NCBI GenBank assembly: GCA_963705985.1
Contig: CAVPLK010000003.1
Location: 1,054,001 to 1,118,000 of the forward strand
Source: SPDF01 sp963705985
Lineage (GTDB): Bacteria > Gemmatimonadota > Gemmatimonadetes > Gemmatimonadales > GWC2-71-9
Direction: 5' to 3'
DNA: 64,000 nt
Shown here: positions 25,310-35,566 of the stretch, in pieces
How positions within the stretch are numbered: position 1 is the stretch's first letter
Layout: every line of letters starts with the position of its first letter
Position numbers and translations under genes: made by a program
Notes under the pieces: model-generated
Seen by the model: only the letters and a program-made list of their open reading frames with translations
The model's database searches: none
What the model was told of the DNA's origin: nothing

Positions 25310-26337
25310 TGGCAGGCACCCGTGCCTCGTCCCGTGCCAAGGGGGCGTCGTCCCGCTCCGGCCCGGGCGCCAGCCCGGAGGAGTGCCGGACCTACCTCCG
25401 GCAGATGAAGCTGATCCGCCACTTCGAGGACAAGGCCGGCGAGGCCTACAGCCTCGGCAAGATCGGCGGGTTCTGCCACCTGTACATCGGGCAGGAGGCG
25501 GTGGCGGTCGGCAGCATGGCCGCCCTCCGCACGGACGACTACATCACCACCTCCTACCGGGACCACGGCCACGCGCTGGCTCGCGGGCTCTCCTCACGCT
25601 CCGTCATGGCCGAGCTCTTCGGGAAGGCGACGGGCTGTTCCCACGGCAAAGGCGGATCGATGCATCTCTTCGACGCCTCCCTTGGGTTCCTCGGCGGGCA
25701 CGGCATTGTGGGCGGCCATATTCCGCTCACGGCGGGAATGGCGTTCGCCGCCAAGTACCGGAAGACCGACCAGGTGGCCGTCTGCTTTTTCGGGGAGGCC
25801 GCCGTCAATATCGGATCGTTCCACGAGACCCTGAACATGGCCGCCCTCTGGAAGCTGCCGGCCATCTTCATCGTCGAGAACAACGGCTACGGCATGGGGA
25901 CGGCGCTGGCGCGGGCCAGTTCCAAGCTGGACCTGGCGCACCGGGCCTACTCCTACGAAATGACCGAGGAAGTCGTGGACGGACAGGATGTGTTCGCCGT
26001 CCGGAGCGCCATGGACCGCGCCGTCGAACGGGCACGGGTGGAGTCCCTCCCGACGCTGCTCGAGATGCGGACCTACCGCTACGTGGGTCACTCGATGTCG
26101 GACGCCGCGCACGGCACCTATCGCACCAAGGAAGAAGTCGAGGAGTTCCGTCAGCGGGACCCCATCAAGGTGCTCGAGGCGCACATGCTCGCCGCCGGGA
26201 CGATCGACGAGGCCGCCCTGAAGGCCCTCGACGAATCGATCGTGGCCGAGGTGGAGGACGCCGTGACCTTCGCGGAGGAGTCCCCCGACCCGGCGCCGGA
26301 AGCGCTGTGGACCGACGTCCTTGCGGGAGGGCAGTGA
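25309..26337 (+). CDS. pdhA: Pyruvate dehydrogenase E1 alpha subunit
   Basis: 342 residues from ATG 25309 (TGATG overlap with lipA). Thiamine-diphosphate enzyme subunit: YRDHGHALARG, SHGKGGSMH, GGHGIVGGHIPL and the TPP/Mg2+ region FGEAAVNIGSFHETLN followed by ENNGYGMGT. The usual G-D-G of that motif reads G-E-A here, so the metal ligand would be Glu. The phosphorylation-loop-like YRYVGHSMSD is present. Forms an alpha2beta2 E1 with the next gene. Confidence 0.93.
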   Translation: MAGTRASSRAKGASSRSGPGASPEECRTYLRQMKLIRHFEDKAGEAYSLGKIGGFCHLYIGQEAVAVGSMAALRTDDYITTSYRDHGHALARGLSSRSVMAELFGKATGCSHGKGGSMHLFDASLGFLGGHGIVGGHIPLTAGMAFAAKYRKTDQVAVCFFGEAAVNIGSFHETLNMAALWKLPAIFIVENNGYGMGTALARASSKLDLAHRAYSYEMTEEVVDGQDVFAVRSAMDRAVERARVESLPTLLEMRTYRYVGHSMSDAAHGTYRTKEEVEEFRQRDPIKVLEAHMLAAGTIDEAALKALDESIVAEVEDAVTFAEESPDPAPEALWTDVLAGGQ

Positions 26338-26338
26338 G

Positions 26339-27319
26339 ATGGCGCTCCTGACCTACCGCGACGCCCTGAACGAAGCGATGCGCGAGGAGATGGCGCTCGA
26401 CGACCGGGTCTTCCTGATGGGCGAGGAAGTGGCGGAGTACGACGGCGCCTACAAGGTGAGCCGCGGGCTCCTCAAGGAGTTCGGCCCGCTGCGGGTGGTG
26501 GACACGCCGATCGCCGAGCTGGGGTTTGCCGGCATCGGGGTGGGCGCGGCGATGGTCGGGCTCCGCCCGATCATCGAGTTCATGACGTGGAACTTCGCGC
26601 TGCTGGCCATCGACCAGATCGTCAATTCGGCGGCCAAGATGCGCTACATGTCCGGCGGGCAGGTGGCATGCCCCATCGTGTTCCGTGGCCCCGGCGGCTC
26701 GGCGCTCCAGCTCGCCGCGCAGCACTCGCAATCGTTCGAGTCGTGGTACGCGCACATCCCGGGCCTCAAGGTGCTCACGCCGGGCACCCCGGCCGACGCG
26801 AAGGGCCTCCTCAAGAGCGCCATCCGGGACGACGATCCCGTGGTCTTCATCGAAGGGGAGATGCTCTACAACGTGAAGGGGGAGGTGCCGGAGGGCGAGC
26901 ACCTCGTTCCCATCGGCAAGGCCGAGGTCAAGCGGGCCGGCTCCGACGTGACGCTGGTCTGTCACTCGAAGACCGTCACGGTGGCGCTCAAGGCGGCCGA
27001 CCAGCTGGCCGAGGAAGGCATCAGCGCCGAGGTCGTGGACCTTCGGACGATCCGCCCACTCGACACCGAAACGGTGCTCCATTCGGTCGGCCGGACGCAT
27101 CGGTGCGTCGTGGTGGAGGAAGGGTGGGCCTTTGCCGGGGTGGGCGCGCAGGTGGTGGACGAGATTCAGCGGCACATCTTCGATGAGCTCGACGCGCCGG
27201 TCCTCCGGGTGACGGGCGCCGACGTCCCGATGCCCTACAACAAGCAGCTCGAGCGGGCGGCCAAGGCCGACCCGGCCAAGGTGATCGCCGCCGTCAAGCG
27301 AGTGCTCTACCTGGCGTGA
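26339..27319 (+). CDS. pdhB: Pyruvate dehydrogenase E1 beta subunit
   Basis: 326 residues from ATG 26339, one base after the pdhA stop. Transketolase-type pyrimidine and C-terminal domains: MGEEVAEYDGAYKVSRGLL, DTPIAELGFAGIGVGAAM, FRGPGG, then VVDLRTIRPLDTETV and VEEGWAFAGVGAQV. Completes E1 of the pyruvate dehydrogenase complex in the cytoplasm. Confidence 0.95.
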   Translation: MALLTYRDALNEAMREEMALDDRVFLMGEEVAEYDGAYKVSRGLLKEFGPLRVVDTPIAELGFAGIGVGAAMVGLRPIIEFMTWNFALLAIDQIVNSAAKMRYMSGGQVACPIVFRGPGGSALQLAAQHSQSFESWYAHIPGLKVLTPGTPADAKGLLKSAIRDDDPVVFIEGEMLYNVKGEVPEGEHLVPIGKAEVKRAGSDVTLVCHSKTVTVALKAADQLAEEGISAEVVDLRTIRPLDTETVLHSVGRTHRCVVVEEGWAFAGVGAQVVDEIQRHIFDELDAPVLRVTGADVPMPYNKQLERAAKADPAKVIAAVKRVLYLA

Positions 27320-27360
27320 TCGCCGTCGCCACTTCATTGCTCCGATCCGGGATCTGACGC

Positions 27361-28573
<1,213 letters not shown>

Positions 28574-28612
28574 CGGCTCCGGCCGCCCGACCTGAGACCG
28601 AGGACCCACATC

Positions 28613-30007
28613 GTGGCTTCATTCGACATCATCATCCTGGGCGGAGGGCCCGCCGGATACGTCTGCGCCATCCGCGCCGCCCAGCTCGGCCTGAGCACCG
28701 CCGTGGTCGAGAAGGACAAGCTCGGCGGCGTCTGCGTCAACATCGGCTGCATTCCGACCAAGGCGCTGCTCCACAGCGCCTCGTCGATCAACCTCATTGC
28801 GCATCAGGCCAAGGACCTCGGCATCGAGGTCGGCACCGTGAAGACCGACTACGGCGTGGCCATGAAGCGGAGCCGCAAGGTGTCCGAGCAGAACTCCAAG
28901 GGCGTGGAGTTCCTGATGAAGAAGAACAAGGTGACGGTCCTCAAGGGCACCGGGACGCTGCTCCCGGGCAAGAAGGTGAAGGTCGGTGCCGACGTCCACG
29001 AGGCGAAGAAGGCGGTCGTGATCGCCACCGGCTCGCGGGTCAAGGGTATTCCGCAGATCGGGCTGGAGATCAACAAGACCACCGTCATCAGCTCCGACGA
29101 GGCGCTCTTCCTCGAGGCGGCACCCAAGTCGATGGTCGTGGTCGGCGCCGGTGCTGTCGGGTCGGAGTTTGCGGACATCTTCAACGCCTTCGGCACCAAG
29201 GTCACGCTGGTGGAGGCGCTCCCGCGGATCCTGCCGATTGAAGACGCCGAGTGCTCTGACGCGCTGGCCAAGGCGTTCAAGAAGCGTGGCATCGACGTGC
29301 TGGCCGGGGCCAAGGTGCTCAAGGCGACGGTCGGGAAGGACTCCGTGACCCTCGAGATCGAGGCCGGTGGCGAGAAGAAGTCGCTCACCGCCGACAAGGT
29401 GTTGATGGCCGCGGGGCGCGCCGTGAACACTGAGAGCATGGGCTTCAAGGAAGCGGGCGTGCAGCTGACCGACCACGGCTTCGTCAAGGTGAACCTCGCG
29501 ACCCTGGAGACCACCGCCCCCGGCATCTACTGCATCGGAGACGTGGCCGGGCCGCCGATGCTGGCGCACAAGGGGAGCCGCGAGGGCGCCGTCGTGGCCG
29601 AACGGATCGCCGGGCACAAGCCGCATGCGATTCGCTACGACAACATCCCGAGCGTGACCTACTGTCATCCCGAGGTCGCCAGCATCGGGCTGACCGAGGA
29701 GCAGTGCAAGGCGCAGAAGCTCGACTACCAGGTCGGCCGCTTCCCCTTCAGCGCCAACGGCCGCGCCCGCGCCTCCAACGAGACCGACGGCTTCGTCAAG
29801 ATCATTCGCGAAAAGAAGTACGGCGAGATCCTCGGCGCGCACATCGTCGGCGGACACGCCTCCGAGATGATCCATGAACTCGCCGTGGCGCGGGAGAACG
29901 AATACACCGTCGAGGAAGTCGATCTCGCCATCCATGCCCACCCCACCCTGTCGGAAGCGATCGCCGAAGCGGCACTCGACTCGATGGGGAGGGTGATTCA
30001 CACGTAG
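28613..30007 (+). CDS. lpdA: Dihydrolipoyl dehydrogenase (E3)
   Basis: 464-residue FAD/NAD disulfide oxidoreductase. FAD motif ILGGGPAGYVCAIRAAQLG, redox-active disulfide GGVCVNIGCIPTK, NAD motif VVVGAGAVGSEFADIF, and the C-terminal HAHPTLSEA with the catalytic His-Glu pair. Reoxidises the lipoyl arm of E2 and yields NADH. GTG start 39 bases after E2. Confidence 0.96.
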   Translation: MASFDIIILGGGPAGYVCAIRAAQLGLSTAVVEKDKLGGVCVNIGCIPTKALLHSASSINLIAHQAKDLGIEVGTVKTDYGVAMKRSRKVSEQNSKGVEFLMKKNKVTVLKGTGTLLPGKKVKVGADVHEAKKAVVIATGSRVKGIPQIGLEINKTTVISSDEALFLEAAPKSMVVVGAGAVGSEFADIFNAFGTKVTLVEALPRILPIEDAECSDALAKAFKKRGIDVLAGAKVLKATVGKDSVTLEIEAGGEKKSLTADKVLMAAGRAVNTESMGFKEAGVQLTDHGFVKVNLATLETTAPGIYCIGDVAGPPMLAHKGSREGAVVAERIAGHKPHAIRYDNIPSVTYCHPEVASIGLTEEQCKAQKLDYQVGRFPFSANGRARASNETDGFVKIIREKKYGEILGAHIVGGHASEMIHELAVARENEYTVEEVDLAIHAHPTLSEAIAEAALDSMGRVIHT

Positions 30008-30015
30008 GCGGGGCC

Positions 30016-30090
30016 GGGGGGCAGGGAGGCCGGGTGGCGGCAACCGCCGCTGCTTCTACGGCCTCCCTGCCTCCCCGCCTCCCTGCCTCA
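30016..30090. repeat. G/C-rich inverted-repeat element, copy A
   Basis: GGCAGGGAGGCCG (30020-30032) pairs perfectly with 30059-30071, enclosing an inner hairpin GGCGG/CCGCC (30036-30048); two further CCTCCCTGCC units follow. The same GGCAGGGAGGC core recurs at 46561. It sits between lpdA and the membrane-protein gene. Confidence 0.6.
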
Positions 30091-30093
30091 CCT

Positions 30094-30540
30094 ATGTCCG
30101 ACCGCCCCGAGCACTGGAATCCCCTGGCGCCCACCGAGGACTATGTCCCCCTCGCGTGGGCGTCCATCGGGTTCGGCATTCTCCTCGGCACCGCCCTCGT
30201 CGCCGCGGTGCTGCTCGGAGTGCGCGCGCTCATCGCCCAGGCCCCACCGGCCGACAATCCCGATCCAACACAACCCGCCGGCATTCTCCTGATCTGGGGA
30301 ACCCTCGGCGCCTGCTTCATCGCCGGGCTGTCGTGCTGGACCGCCATGTCGCCGGTGCCGACTTACCGCCGCGGCGGCCTCAGCATGGTCACCGCGTTTG
30401 CCACGATCGTGATGGCGCTCCTCCTGGCCCCGGTCAACGAACTCGCCGGCCCCGCGGGCCTCGGCGCGGTCGCGCTGGTGTGTGGGGCGCTGGCCTGGCG
30501 ACTCGGCAGGCGAATCCCGGGCCTTCGAGGCGGGTCGTGA
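30094..30540 (+). CDS. Four-helix membrane protein of unknown function
   Basis: 148 residues from ATG 30094. A short polar N-terminus (MSDRPEHWNPL) is followed by about four hydrophobic helices. No motif recognised. It lies inside the pyruvate dehydrogenase/lipoate gene run and its stop overlaps the lipB start (GTGA), so it is cotranslated with lipB. Whether it has a link to lipoate metabolism is not shown by the sequence. Confidence 0.65.
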   Translation: MSDRPEHWNPLAPTEDYVPLAWASIGFGILLGTALVAAVLLGVRALIAQAPPADNPDPTQPAGILLIWGTLGACFIAGLSCWTAMSPVPTYRRGGLSMVTAFATIVMALLLAPVNELAGPAGLGAVALVCGALAWRLGRRIPGLRGGS

Positions 30541-31253
30541 CCCTGCGACCACTGCTGGTGGCCGACCTGGGGCGGCGCCCCTACGGCGACGTACTGGAAC
30601 TCCAGCGTCGCCTCTGCCGGGCCCGACAGGCCGGCGAAACCACGGAGGACCTCCTCCTCTTCGTCGAGCACGACCCGGTCGTGACACTTGGCCGCGGAAC
30701 TCGAGCGACCAGTCTGCCGCTTTCCACCGATGTCATCCGCCAACGCGGCGTCGAGGTCTTCGAGGTCGAACGCGGCGGCGACGTCACCTACCACGGCCCC
30801 GGTCAACTGGTGGGCTACCCGATCTTCGACCTGACCCATCATCGCCAGGACCTGCACTGGTACCTGCGCGCGGTCGAGGAGGCGCTCATCGAGGCGCTCG
30901 GTACCCTGGGGATCGCGGCAGGGCGCACCCCAGGATTGACGGGGGTCTGGACGGGGGGACGGAAGATCGCGAGCATCGGGATCCACGTGAAGCAGTGGGT
31001 CACTTTCCATGGCTTCGCGCTGAATGTCACCACCGACCTCGAGCATTTCGATCTGATCGTGCCCTGCGGCATCGAGGATGTCACGATGACGAGCCTCGCG
31101 CAGGAATTGGAAACGTCGGCGCCGGCGGACCTGATGGCCGCCACCCACGAGGCCGTGACGGCGGCGTTCGGACGCGTCTTCTCACGAACCCCGCGCGCCG
31201 CCCTGTCCCAGGAGTGGGACCTCGCGGCGCCTGTCGGAGAGGCGAATCGGTAA
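30537..31253 (+). CDS. lipB: Octanoyl-[acyl-carrier-protein]:protein octanoyltransferase
   Basis: 238 residues from GTG 30537. LipB moves octanoate from ACP to the lipoyl-domain lysine before LipA acts. Family motifs: RGGDVTYHGPGQLVGYP, the catalytic lysine in GGRKIASIGIHV, HGFALNV, and the catalytic cysteine in VPCGI. With lipA it supplies the complete endogenous lipoylation route for the adjacent complex. Confidence 0.94.
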   Translation: MTLRPLLVADLGRRPYGDVLELQRRLCRARQAGETTEDLLLFVEHDPVVTLGRGTRATSLPLSTDVIRQRGVEVFEVERGGDVTYHGPGQLVGYPIFDLTHHRQDLHWYLRAVEEALIEALGTLGIAAGRTPGLTGVWTGGRKIASIGIHVKQWVTFHGFALNVTTDLEHFDLIVPCGIEDVTMTSLAQELETSAPADLMAATHEAVTAAFGRVFSRTPRAALSQEWDLAAPVGEANR

Positions 31254-31291
31254 GGTTGCCTTTCGCGGGGTGCTCCGCCAATCTCCACGTC

Positions 31292-31774
31292 ATGGCAGAG
31301 ATTCCACCCAAGCGCACGCCGCAGACGATTGCGGACGACCGCGTGAAGCAGATCCTCCGGGCGGCGGATAGCTGGGCGGCCGACGCCCCCGCCTCCCTGA
31401 CGCCATCGGTTCGGGCCGTCTGCCTGCGACTCGCCGAGATGATCGCCGACGCCCGGCACGAACACCTGCTGAATCCCGAACCGCTCGATCCCGATGCCGG
31501 GCTGGCGCTCGACCTCATTGCCGAGCGGCTGCGCTCGCCAGGCACCATCCAGGGCCTCGAACAGGAGCTCGAAGCGCTGTCCGCCCTTGAGCTTCGGGCC
31601 ACCGGATCCTGGGCGGTGGTGCCCTCCCCCCAGACCGAGTGGACCGCCACGGCCGTCGCCTACCTCGAGCAGCGCGCGGCCACCCTTCCCGCCGCGGACC
31701 GCCCCGGGGATTACTGGGCCGACGACCTGGTGGCCGGGGTCATCGCCTCTGTCAGGGCGCTGGTCAGGGGATAA
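31292..31774 (+). CDS. Small hypothetical helical protein
   Basis: 160 residues from ATG 31292, 38 bases after lipB. Mostly helical with many Ala, Leu, Asp and Arg residues; no signal peptide, cysteine or recognised motif. Ends just before a strong hairpin. Confidence 0.55.
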   Translation: MAEIPPKRTPQTIADDRVKQILRAADSWAADAPASLTPSVRAVCLRLAEMIADARHEHLLNPEPLDPDAGLALDLIAERLRSPGTIQGLEQELEALSALELRATGSWAVVPSPQTEWTATAVAYLEQRAATLPAADRPGDYWADDLVAGVIASVRALVRG

Positions 31775-31779
31775 GCGAA

Positions 31780-31808
31780 AAGCCCCCCGGCACCGCGCCG
31801 GGGGGCTT
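31780..31808. terminator. Bidirectional terminator
   Basis: AAGCCCCCCGGC (31780-31791) pairs perfectly with 31797-31808. An A run lies on the left side (GAAAA), giving a T run for minus-strand transcripts. It separates the lipoate/PDH gene run from the convergent M20 peptidase. Confidence 0.8.
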
Positions 31809-31834
31809 CCACAGTGCAGGTCAGCAGAACCGCC

Positions 31835-33211
31835 TCACCCCTTCTTGGGCTTTTCCTCCGCCATCATCTCGAAGAAGCGGCCGAACACCCGGATGCCGTC
31901 CCAGATCTGCTGGACGGCGACCTTTTCGTTCGGCGAGTGAAGCCCGTCATCGGGAAGGCCAATGCCGGTGAGGAGCACCGGGGCCCCGGTCATCCCGAGC
32001 TTCGGCACGATGGGGATGGACCCACCCGCGCGCACGGAGACGGTCTTCCGCCCGACGACCTCCTCGAACGCGCGATCGAGCACCCGGAAGGCGGGGGCGG
32101 TCACATCCACCTCGACCGGATCGGCCCCGTGTAGCGGGCGGACTTCGACCTTGGCCCAGGTCGGCGCCAGCGCCTGTACCGTCTTCTCGAGCGCCGCCTG
32201 CACGCCGTCCCGCGTCAGCCCGGGCACGAGGCGGAGGCTGACCTTGGCCGCTGCCTTGGCGGGGATGACGGTCTTGGCCCCATCGCCGGTGAAGCCCCCC
32301 ATGATCCCGTGGATCTCGAAGGTCGGGAGCGCCCAGGTCCGCTCGAGGATCGAGTACTCCTTCAAGCCGGTCAGGGCGGTGGAGGTGACCTCCTCCTTCA
32401 TGTATTCCTGCACGTTGAACGGCAGCCCCTTCCACGCTTCGAGCTCCAGTTCCATCGGCGGCACCACCTGGTCGTAGAGGCCGCGAATGTGGATCCGACC
32501 GTCGACCCCCTTCAGGTCCATCAGGAGGCGGCAGAGGGCCTCGATGGCGTTCGGCGCCACGCCGCCATAGGTGCCGGAGTGGAGGTCGCGTTCGAGGGTG
32601 CGGAGGTGAATCTCGGCGTAGCACATGCCACGCAGCGCCGTGTAGACCGCGGGGATGCCGGGCGCGTAGTAGCCCATGTCGGCCACGAGCACGGCGTCGG
32701 CGTTGGTCCGTGCCGGCTCCAGGTTGAGCCGGTCGACGATCACGTCGCCACCGCACTCTTCCTCGCCCTCGATGATGAAATTGACGTTGAGCGGTGGCCG
32801 CCCATCGGCGTCGAGCACCGATTCGTAGGCCTTGAGCAGGCAGAACACCTGTCCCTTGTCGTCGACCGCGCCGCGCGCGTACAGGTTGCCGTCGCGAATG
32901 GTCGGCTCGAACGGCGGCGACACCCATTCATCGAGGGGATCCGGCGGCTGGACGTCGTAGTGCCCATAGATCAGCACGGTCGGCTTGCCGGGGACGCGGG
33001 GACTCTCCGCCCAGACGATCGGATGCCCCTTCCCCTCGAGCAGGGTCACCTTGGTGCACTTCAACCGCTTGAATTCCTCCACGAGCCAGTCGGCGGCCTT
33101 GCGGCAGTCGGCGGCGTTCGCGGGCAGGGTACTCACGCTCGGGATGCGCAGGAAGGAGAACAGTTCGCCGAGAAGGCGCTCCTGTTCGCGGGTCACGAAT
33201 CCGGTATCCAT
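31835..33211 (-). CDS. M20 family dipeptidase
   Basis: 458-residue metallopeptidase of the M20 (carnosinase/CNDP-like) group. Zinc ligands and catalytic residues: IYGHYDVQPP, GAVDDKGQ and EGEEECGG; the lid-domain LERDLHSGTYGG and GGSIPIV are also typical. Cytoplasmic, no signal peptide. Probably hydrolyses dipeptides or N-acyl amino acids; exact substrate unknown. Confidence 0.9.
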   Translation of the reverse strand: MDTGFVTREQERLLGELFSFLRIPSVSTLPANAADCRKAADWLVEEFKRLKCTKVTLLEGKGHPIVWAESPRVPGKPTVLIYGHYDVQPPDPLDEWVSPPFEPTIRDGNLYARGAVDDKGQVFCLLKAYESVLDADGRPPLNVNFIIEGEEECGGDVIVDRLNLEPARTNADAVLVADMGYYAPGIPAVYTALRGMCYAEIHLRTLERDLHSGTYGGVAPNAIEALCRLLMDLKGVDGRIHIRGLYDQVVPPMELELEAWKGLPFNVQEYMKEEVTSTALTGLKEYSILERTWALPTFEIHGIMGGFTGDGAKTVIPAKAAAKVSLRLVPGLTRDGVQAALEKTVQALAPTWAKVEVRPLHGADPVEVDVTAPAFRVLDRAFEEVVGRKTVSVRAGGSIPIVPKLGMTGAPVLLTGIGLPDDGLHSPNEKVAVQQIWDGIRVFGRFFEMMAEEKPKKG

Positions 33212-33357
33212 AGGGGAAACGTCCTCGGAAGAGCTGACGGTTGTGAGCGGGCAGAACAGACGAAAGGTACACCGAACCGGTCACCGCGCGAGGGGGTGTT
33301 CGCGGGGCCTGAAAAATCCCCTCTGGCGCGATTCGATCCGGCCGATACATTCGCCAA

Positions 33358-34470
33358 ATGTTCACCACGTCCCAGTTCCGCGTATTTGCCACCGAGCCCA
33401 GTGAGCGTGCCCTGGCCCGGGCGCGGCACCTCCTCCGCGACGCATCGCTCGATGAGGCGGAGGAGGCGTACCTCGAACTCATCGACCGGCAACCGGACCT
33501 CAAGCTGGCCTGGTGCGAGTACTTCGAGATGCTTCGGGGACAGCGGCGGTTCGAGGAAGGGCTGGCGCTCTCGGCGCAGGCCGCCGACCAGTTCGGCGAG
33601 TCCGCCCTGCCGCTGGCGCTCAAGGGCGCCGCGCTCGTCGAGCTGGGCCGCTACCGCGAGGGACTGGTGGCGCTGGAGCAGGCCGCCGCCCGGAACCCCG
33701 ATTTCGCGATGGTCTGGCATGAAGCCGGGTACGCCGCCTACCGTCTCGGCGAGCACGACCGGGCCCTGCTCGCGCTCGACCGCGCCTTCGCCCTCGAACC
33801 CCACAGCGGCACGCTCCACCTCCGGGGCAAGATCCTGCGCGGAGCCGGCCGATACCTGGCCGCCGAGGTGGCGTTCAGCGGCGCGGTGGAGTCGGCGGAA
33901 TACCCGGAGCAGCGGGCGGAGGCGGAGCGGCAGGTGGCCATCACACGGCGCTACGCCGCCTTCGCCGGAAGGCGGCCCTCGGAGCTCACCGCCACGCAGC
34001 GCTGGTTCGGCGACCACGGCGCGTCGCTCCTGACCCGCTCGGACGGCGAGCATCATCCCTCGCCGGAGCGGCTGGTGCAGGAGTTCATCACCGTCGTGCG
34101 CGAGGAAGGGTGGCGCTTCACACACCTCGTGACCACCGACGAATGGGACGGCTGGGTGGCCCTCGCGGCGGCCCTGGAACTGCCGGGTTGCGACGGCAAG
34201 TCCCTCCCGCCCGAGGCGGTGCCGCTCGTCGTCGGGCTCCGCCCCGGTGGCGCCGGCTCCACCTGGGCCCTGGCCAACCGGCAGGTGCTGCGGAGCGAGG
34301 AAGGACTGACCTACAGCGTCTTCCAGCCCCTCTCGGGGTCGGTGGCGGATGTGGCGGGAATCCTGGAGGGGTCGGGCAAGGTGCGGGTCGATCTGGGCCT
34401 CGCCGAGGAGGCCATCCGGCATCCGCAGAGCCGGCTCCGCGGCCGCCGACTACGGGCTCGCGGCGCCTGA
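33358..34470 (+). CDS. TPR protein with unassigned C-terminal domain
   Basis: 370 residues. Residues 15-200 are tetratricopeptide-like helices (RARHLLRDASLDEAEEAYLEL, ALKGAALVELGRYREGLVAL in part). Residues 210-350 form a separate region containing RWFGDHGASLLTRSDGEHH and LVTTDEWDGWVALAAAL, not assigned to a family. No signal peptide. Its 3' end overlaps the convergent aminopeptidase gene by 21 bases. Confidence 0.68.
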   Translation: MFTTSQFRVFATEPSERALARARHLLRDASLDEAEEAYLELIDRQPDLKLAWCEYFEMLRGQRRFEEGLALSAQAADQFGESALPLALKGAALVELGRYREGLVALEQAAARNPDFAMVWHEAGYAAYRLGEHDRALLALDRAFALEPHSGTLHLRGKILRGAGRYLAAEVAFSGAVESAEYPEQRAEAERQVAITRRYAAFAGRRPSELTATQRWFGDHGASLLTRSDGEHHPSPERLVQEFITVVREEGWRFTHLVTTDEWDGWVALAAALELPGCDGKSLPPEAVPLVVGLRPGGAGSTWALANRQVLRSEEGLTYSVFQPLSGSVADVAGILEGSGKVRVDLGLAEEAIRHPQSRLRGRRLRARGA

Positions 34471-35559
34471 ATCCGTGGGGACCGCCGCCGGTCGCAGGGC
34501 GGCCTCGAGGCGGGCCCAGACGCTGTCCCCCTGCACGCCAGCCACCACCGGCTGGAGCCGTTCCACCGCCAGCTGGATGTTCCCACCCTGTTGCTGGAAC
34601 CATTCTTCAAACAGCGCGGAGCGAGTGCGGTAGATGCGCGCGGCAATCAACCGCGCGTTATTGATCGGCCGGTCCGTCATCCGCCCGATCTGGATCGTCT
34701 GCAGCTCCGCGCCGACCGGCCCCTCGAGCAGTTCCCGCGCCCAACGCGCCACCTCCGTCCGCCCCTCCGCCAGCGCCGCGGAATCGGGGTGCGCCTCGTA
34801 GAGCGCCTCCAGCCTGCCCGCCAGCGAGTCGTAGAAGGCCCCGAGGATCAGCTCGTCGTGCCAGCGCGCCGCCGCGCGTTGAGCGTGGACGCTGTCGCCA
34901 CGCTCCCGGAAGAACGCCTCGGCGGCGCGGTACCCGACCATCTGGGCCAAGGTCTCGTTGAACGGGGTGGCACTCTTCACGTACAGGGTGTTGTGCGCCA
35001 CCTCGTGGAAGACCAGTGCGGCGATCTCCACCGAGTCGCCGCCGAGTGCCGTCGAAAGCAGCGGATCGTTGAACCAACCCAGGGTGGAGAACGCGCCGGA
35101 GGGTCGCAGGTAGGTGTCGAGGCCCCGGGCATCGAGCTCCCCCGCCGCCTTCTCGGCCATCTTCGGGTCGAAGAACCCCTTGTACGGCACCCGCCCCACG
35201 ATGGGATACTTCCAGGTCACCGGACAGAGGCAATCGGGCGGTGAGGCCGACAGCACGAGGAGCAGGGTGTCCCGCCCCACATCGGTGTACTGGGTGTAGG
35301 TCTTGTCGGCCTCGAGACCCAGGCCCGCGGCGGCATCCCGCACGTTGAGCACCAGTTCGAGCTGGCCCCGGACAGCGGGGTCAAGATCAGGATTGCGGAG
35401 GACCTTGGTGATCGGCTTCCGCTCGGTCAGGATCTGGGTTTCCTCCAGCCCCGCCCTGGTCAGATAGCGGACTTCGCCGCTGGCCACGTAGGCGGTGCTG
35501 AAGCCGATCATCAGGGCCGCCACGATGGCGACGATCACGTGAACGGGGCTCCAGCGCAT
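34450..35559 (-). CDS. Predicted aminopeptidase (COG4324-like)
   Basis: 369 residues. An N-terminal membrane anchor (about 8-26) is followed by a periplasmic domain with the zinc motif HEVAH (His185, Glu186, His189) and a downstream Glu202 in FNETLAQ, matching the predicted aminopeptidase family COG4324. Two cysteines (CLC, 110-112) may be structural. Cleavage specificity unknown. Eight bases after the PorV-like gene stop, so likely in an operon with it. Confidence 0.8.
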   Translation of the reverse strand: MRWSPVHVIVAIVAALMIGFSTAYVASGEVRYLTRAGLEETQILTERKPITKVLRNPDLDPAVRGQLELVLNVRDAAAGLGLEADKTYTQYTDVGRDTLLLVLSASPPDCLCPVTWKYPIVGRVPYKGFFDPKMAEKAAGELDARGLDTYLRPSGAFSTLGWFNDPLLSTALGGDSVEIAALVFHEVAHNTLYVKSATPFNETLAQMVGYRAAEAFFRERGDSVHAQRAAARWHDELILGAFYDSLAGRLEALYEAHPDSAALAEGRTEVARWARELLEGPVGAELQTIQIGRMTDRPINNARLIAARIYRTRSALFEEWFQQQGGNIQLAVERLQPVVAGVQGDSVWARLEAALRPAAVPTDSGAASP

Positions 35560-35566
35560 CGCATCC

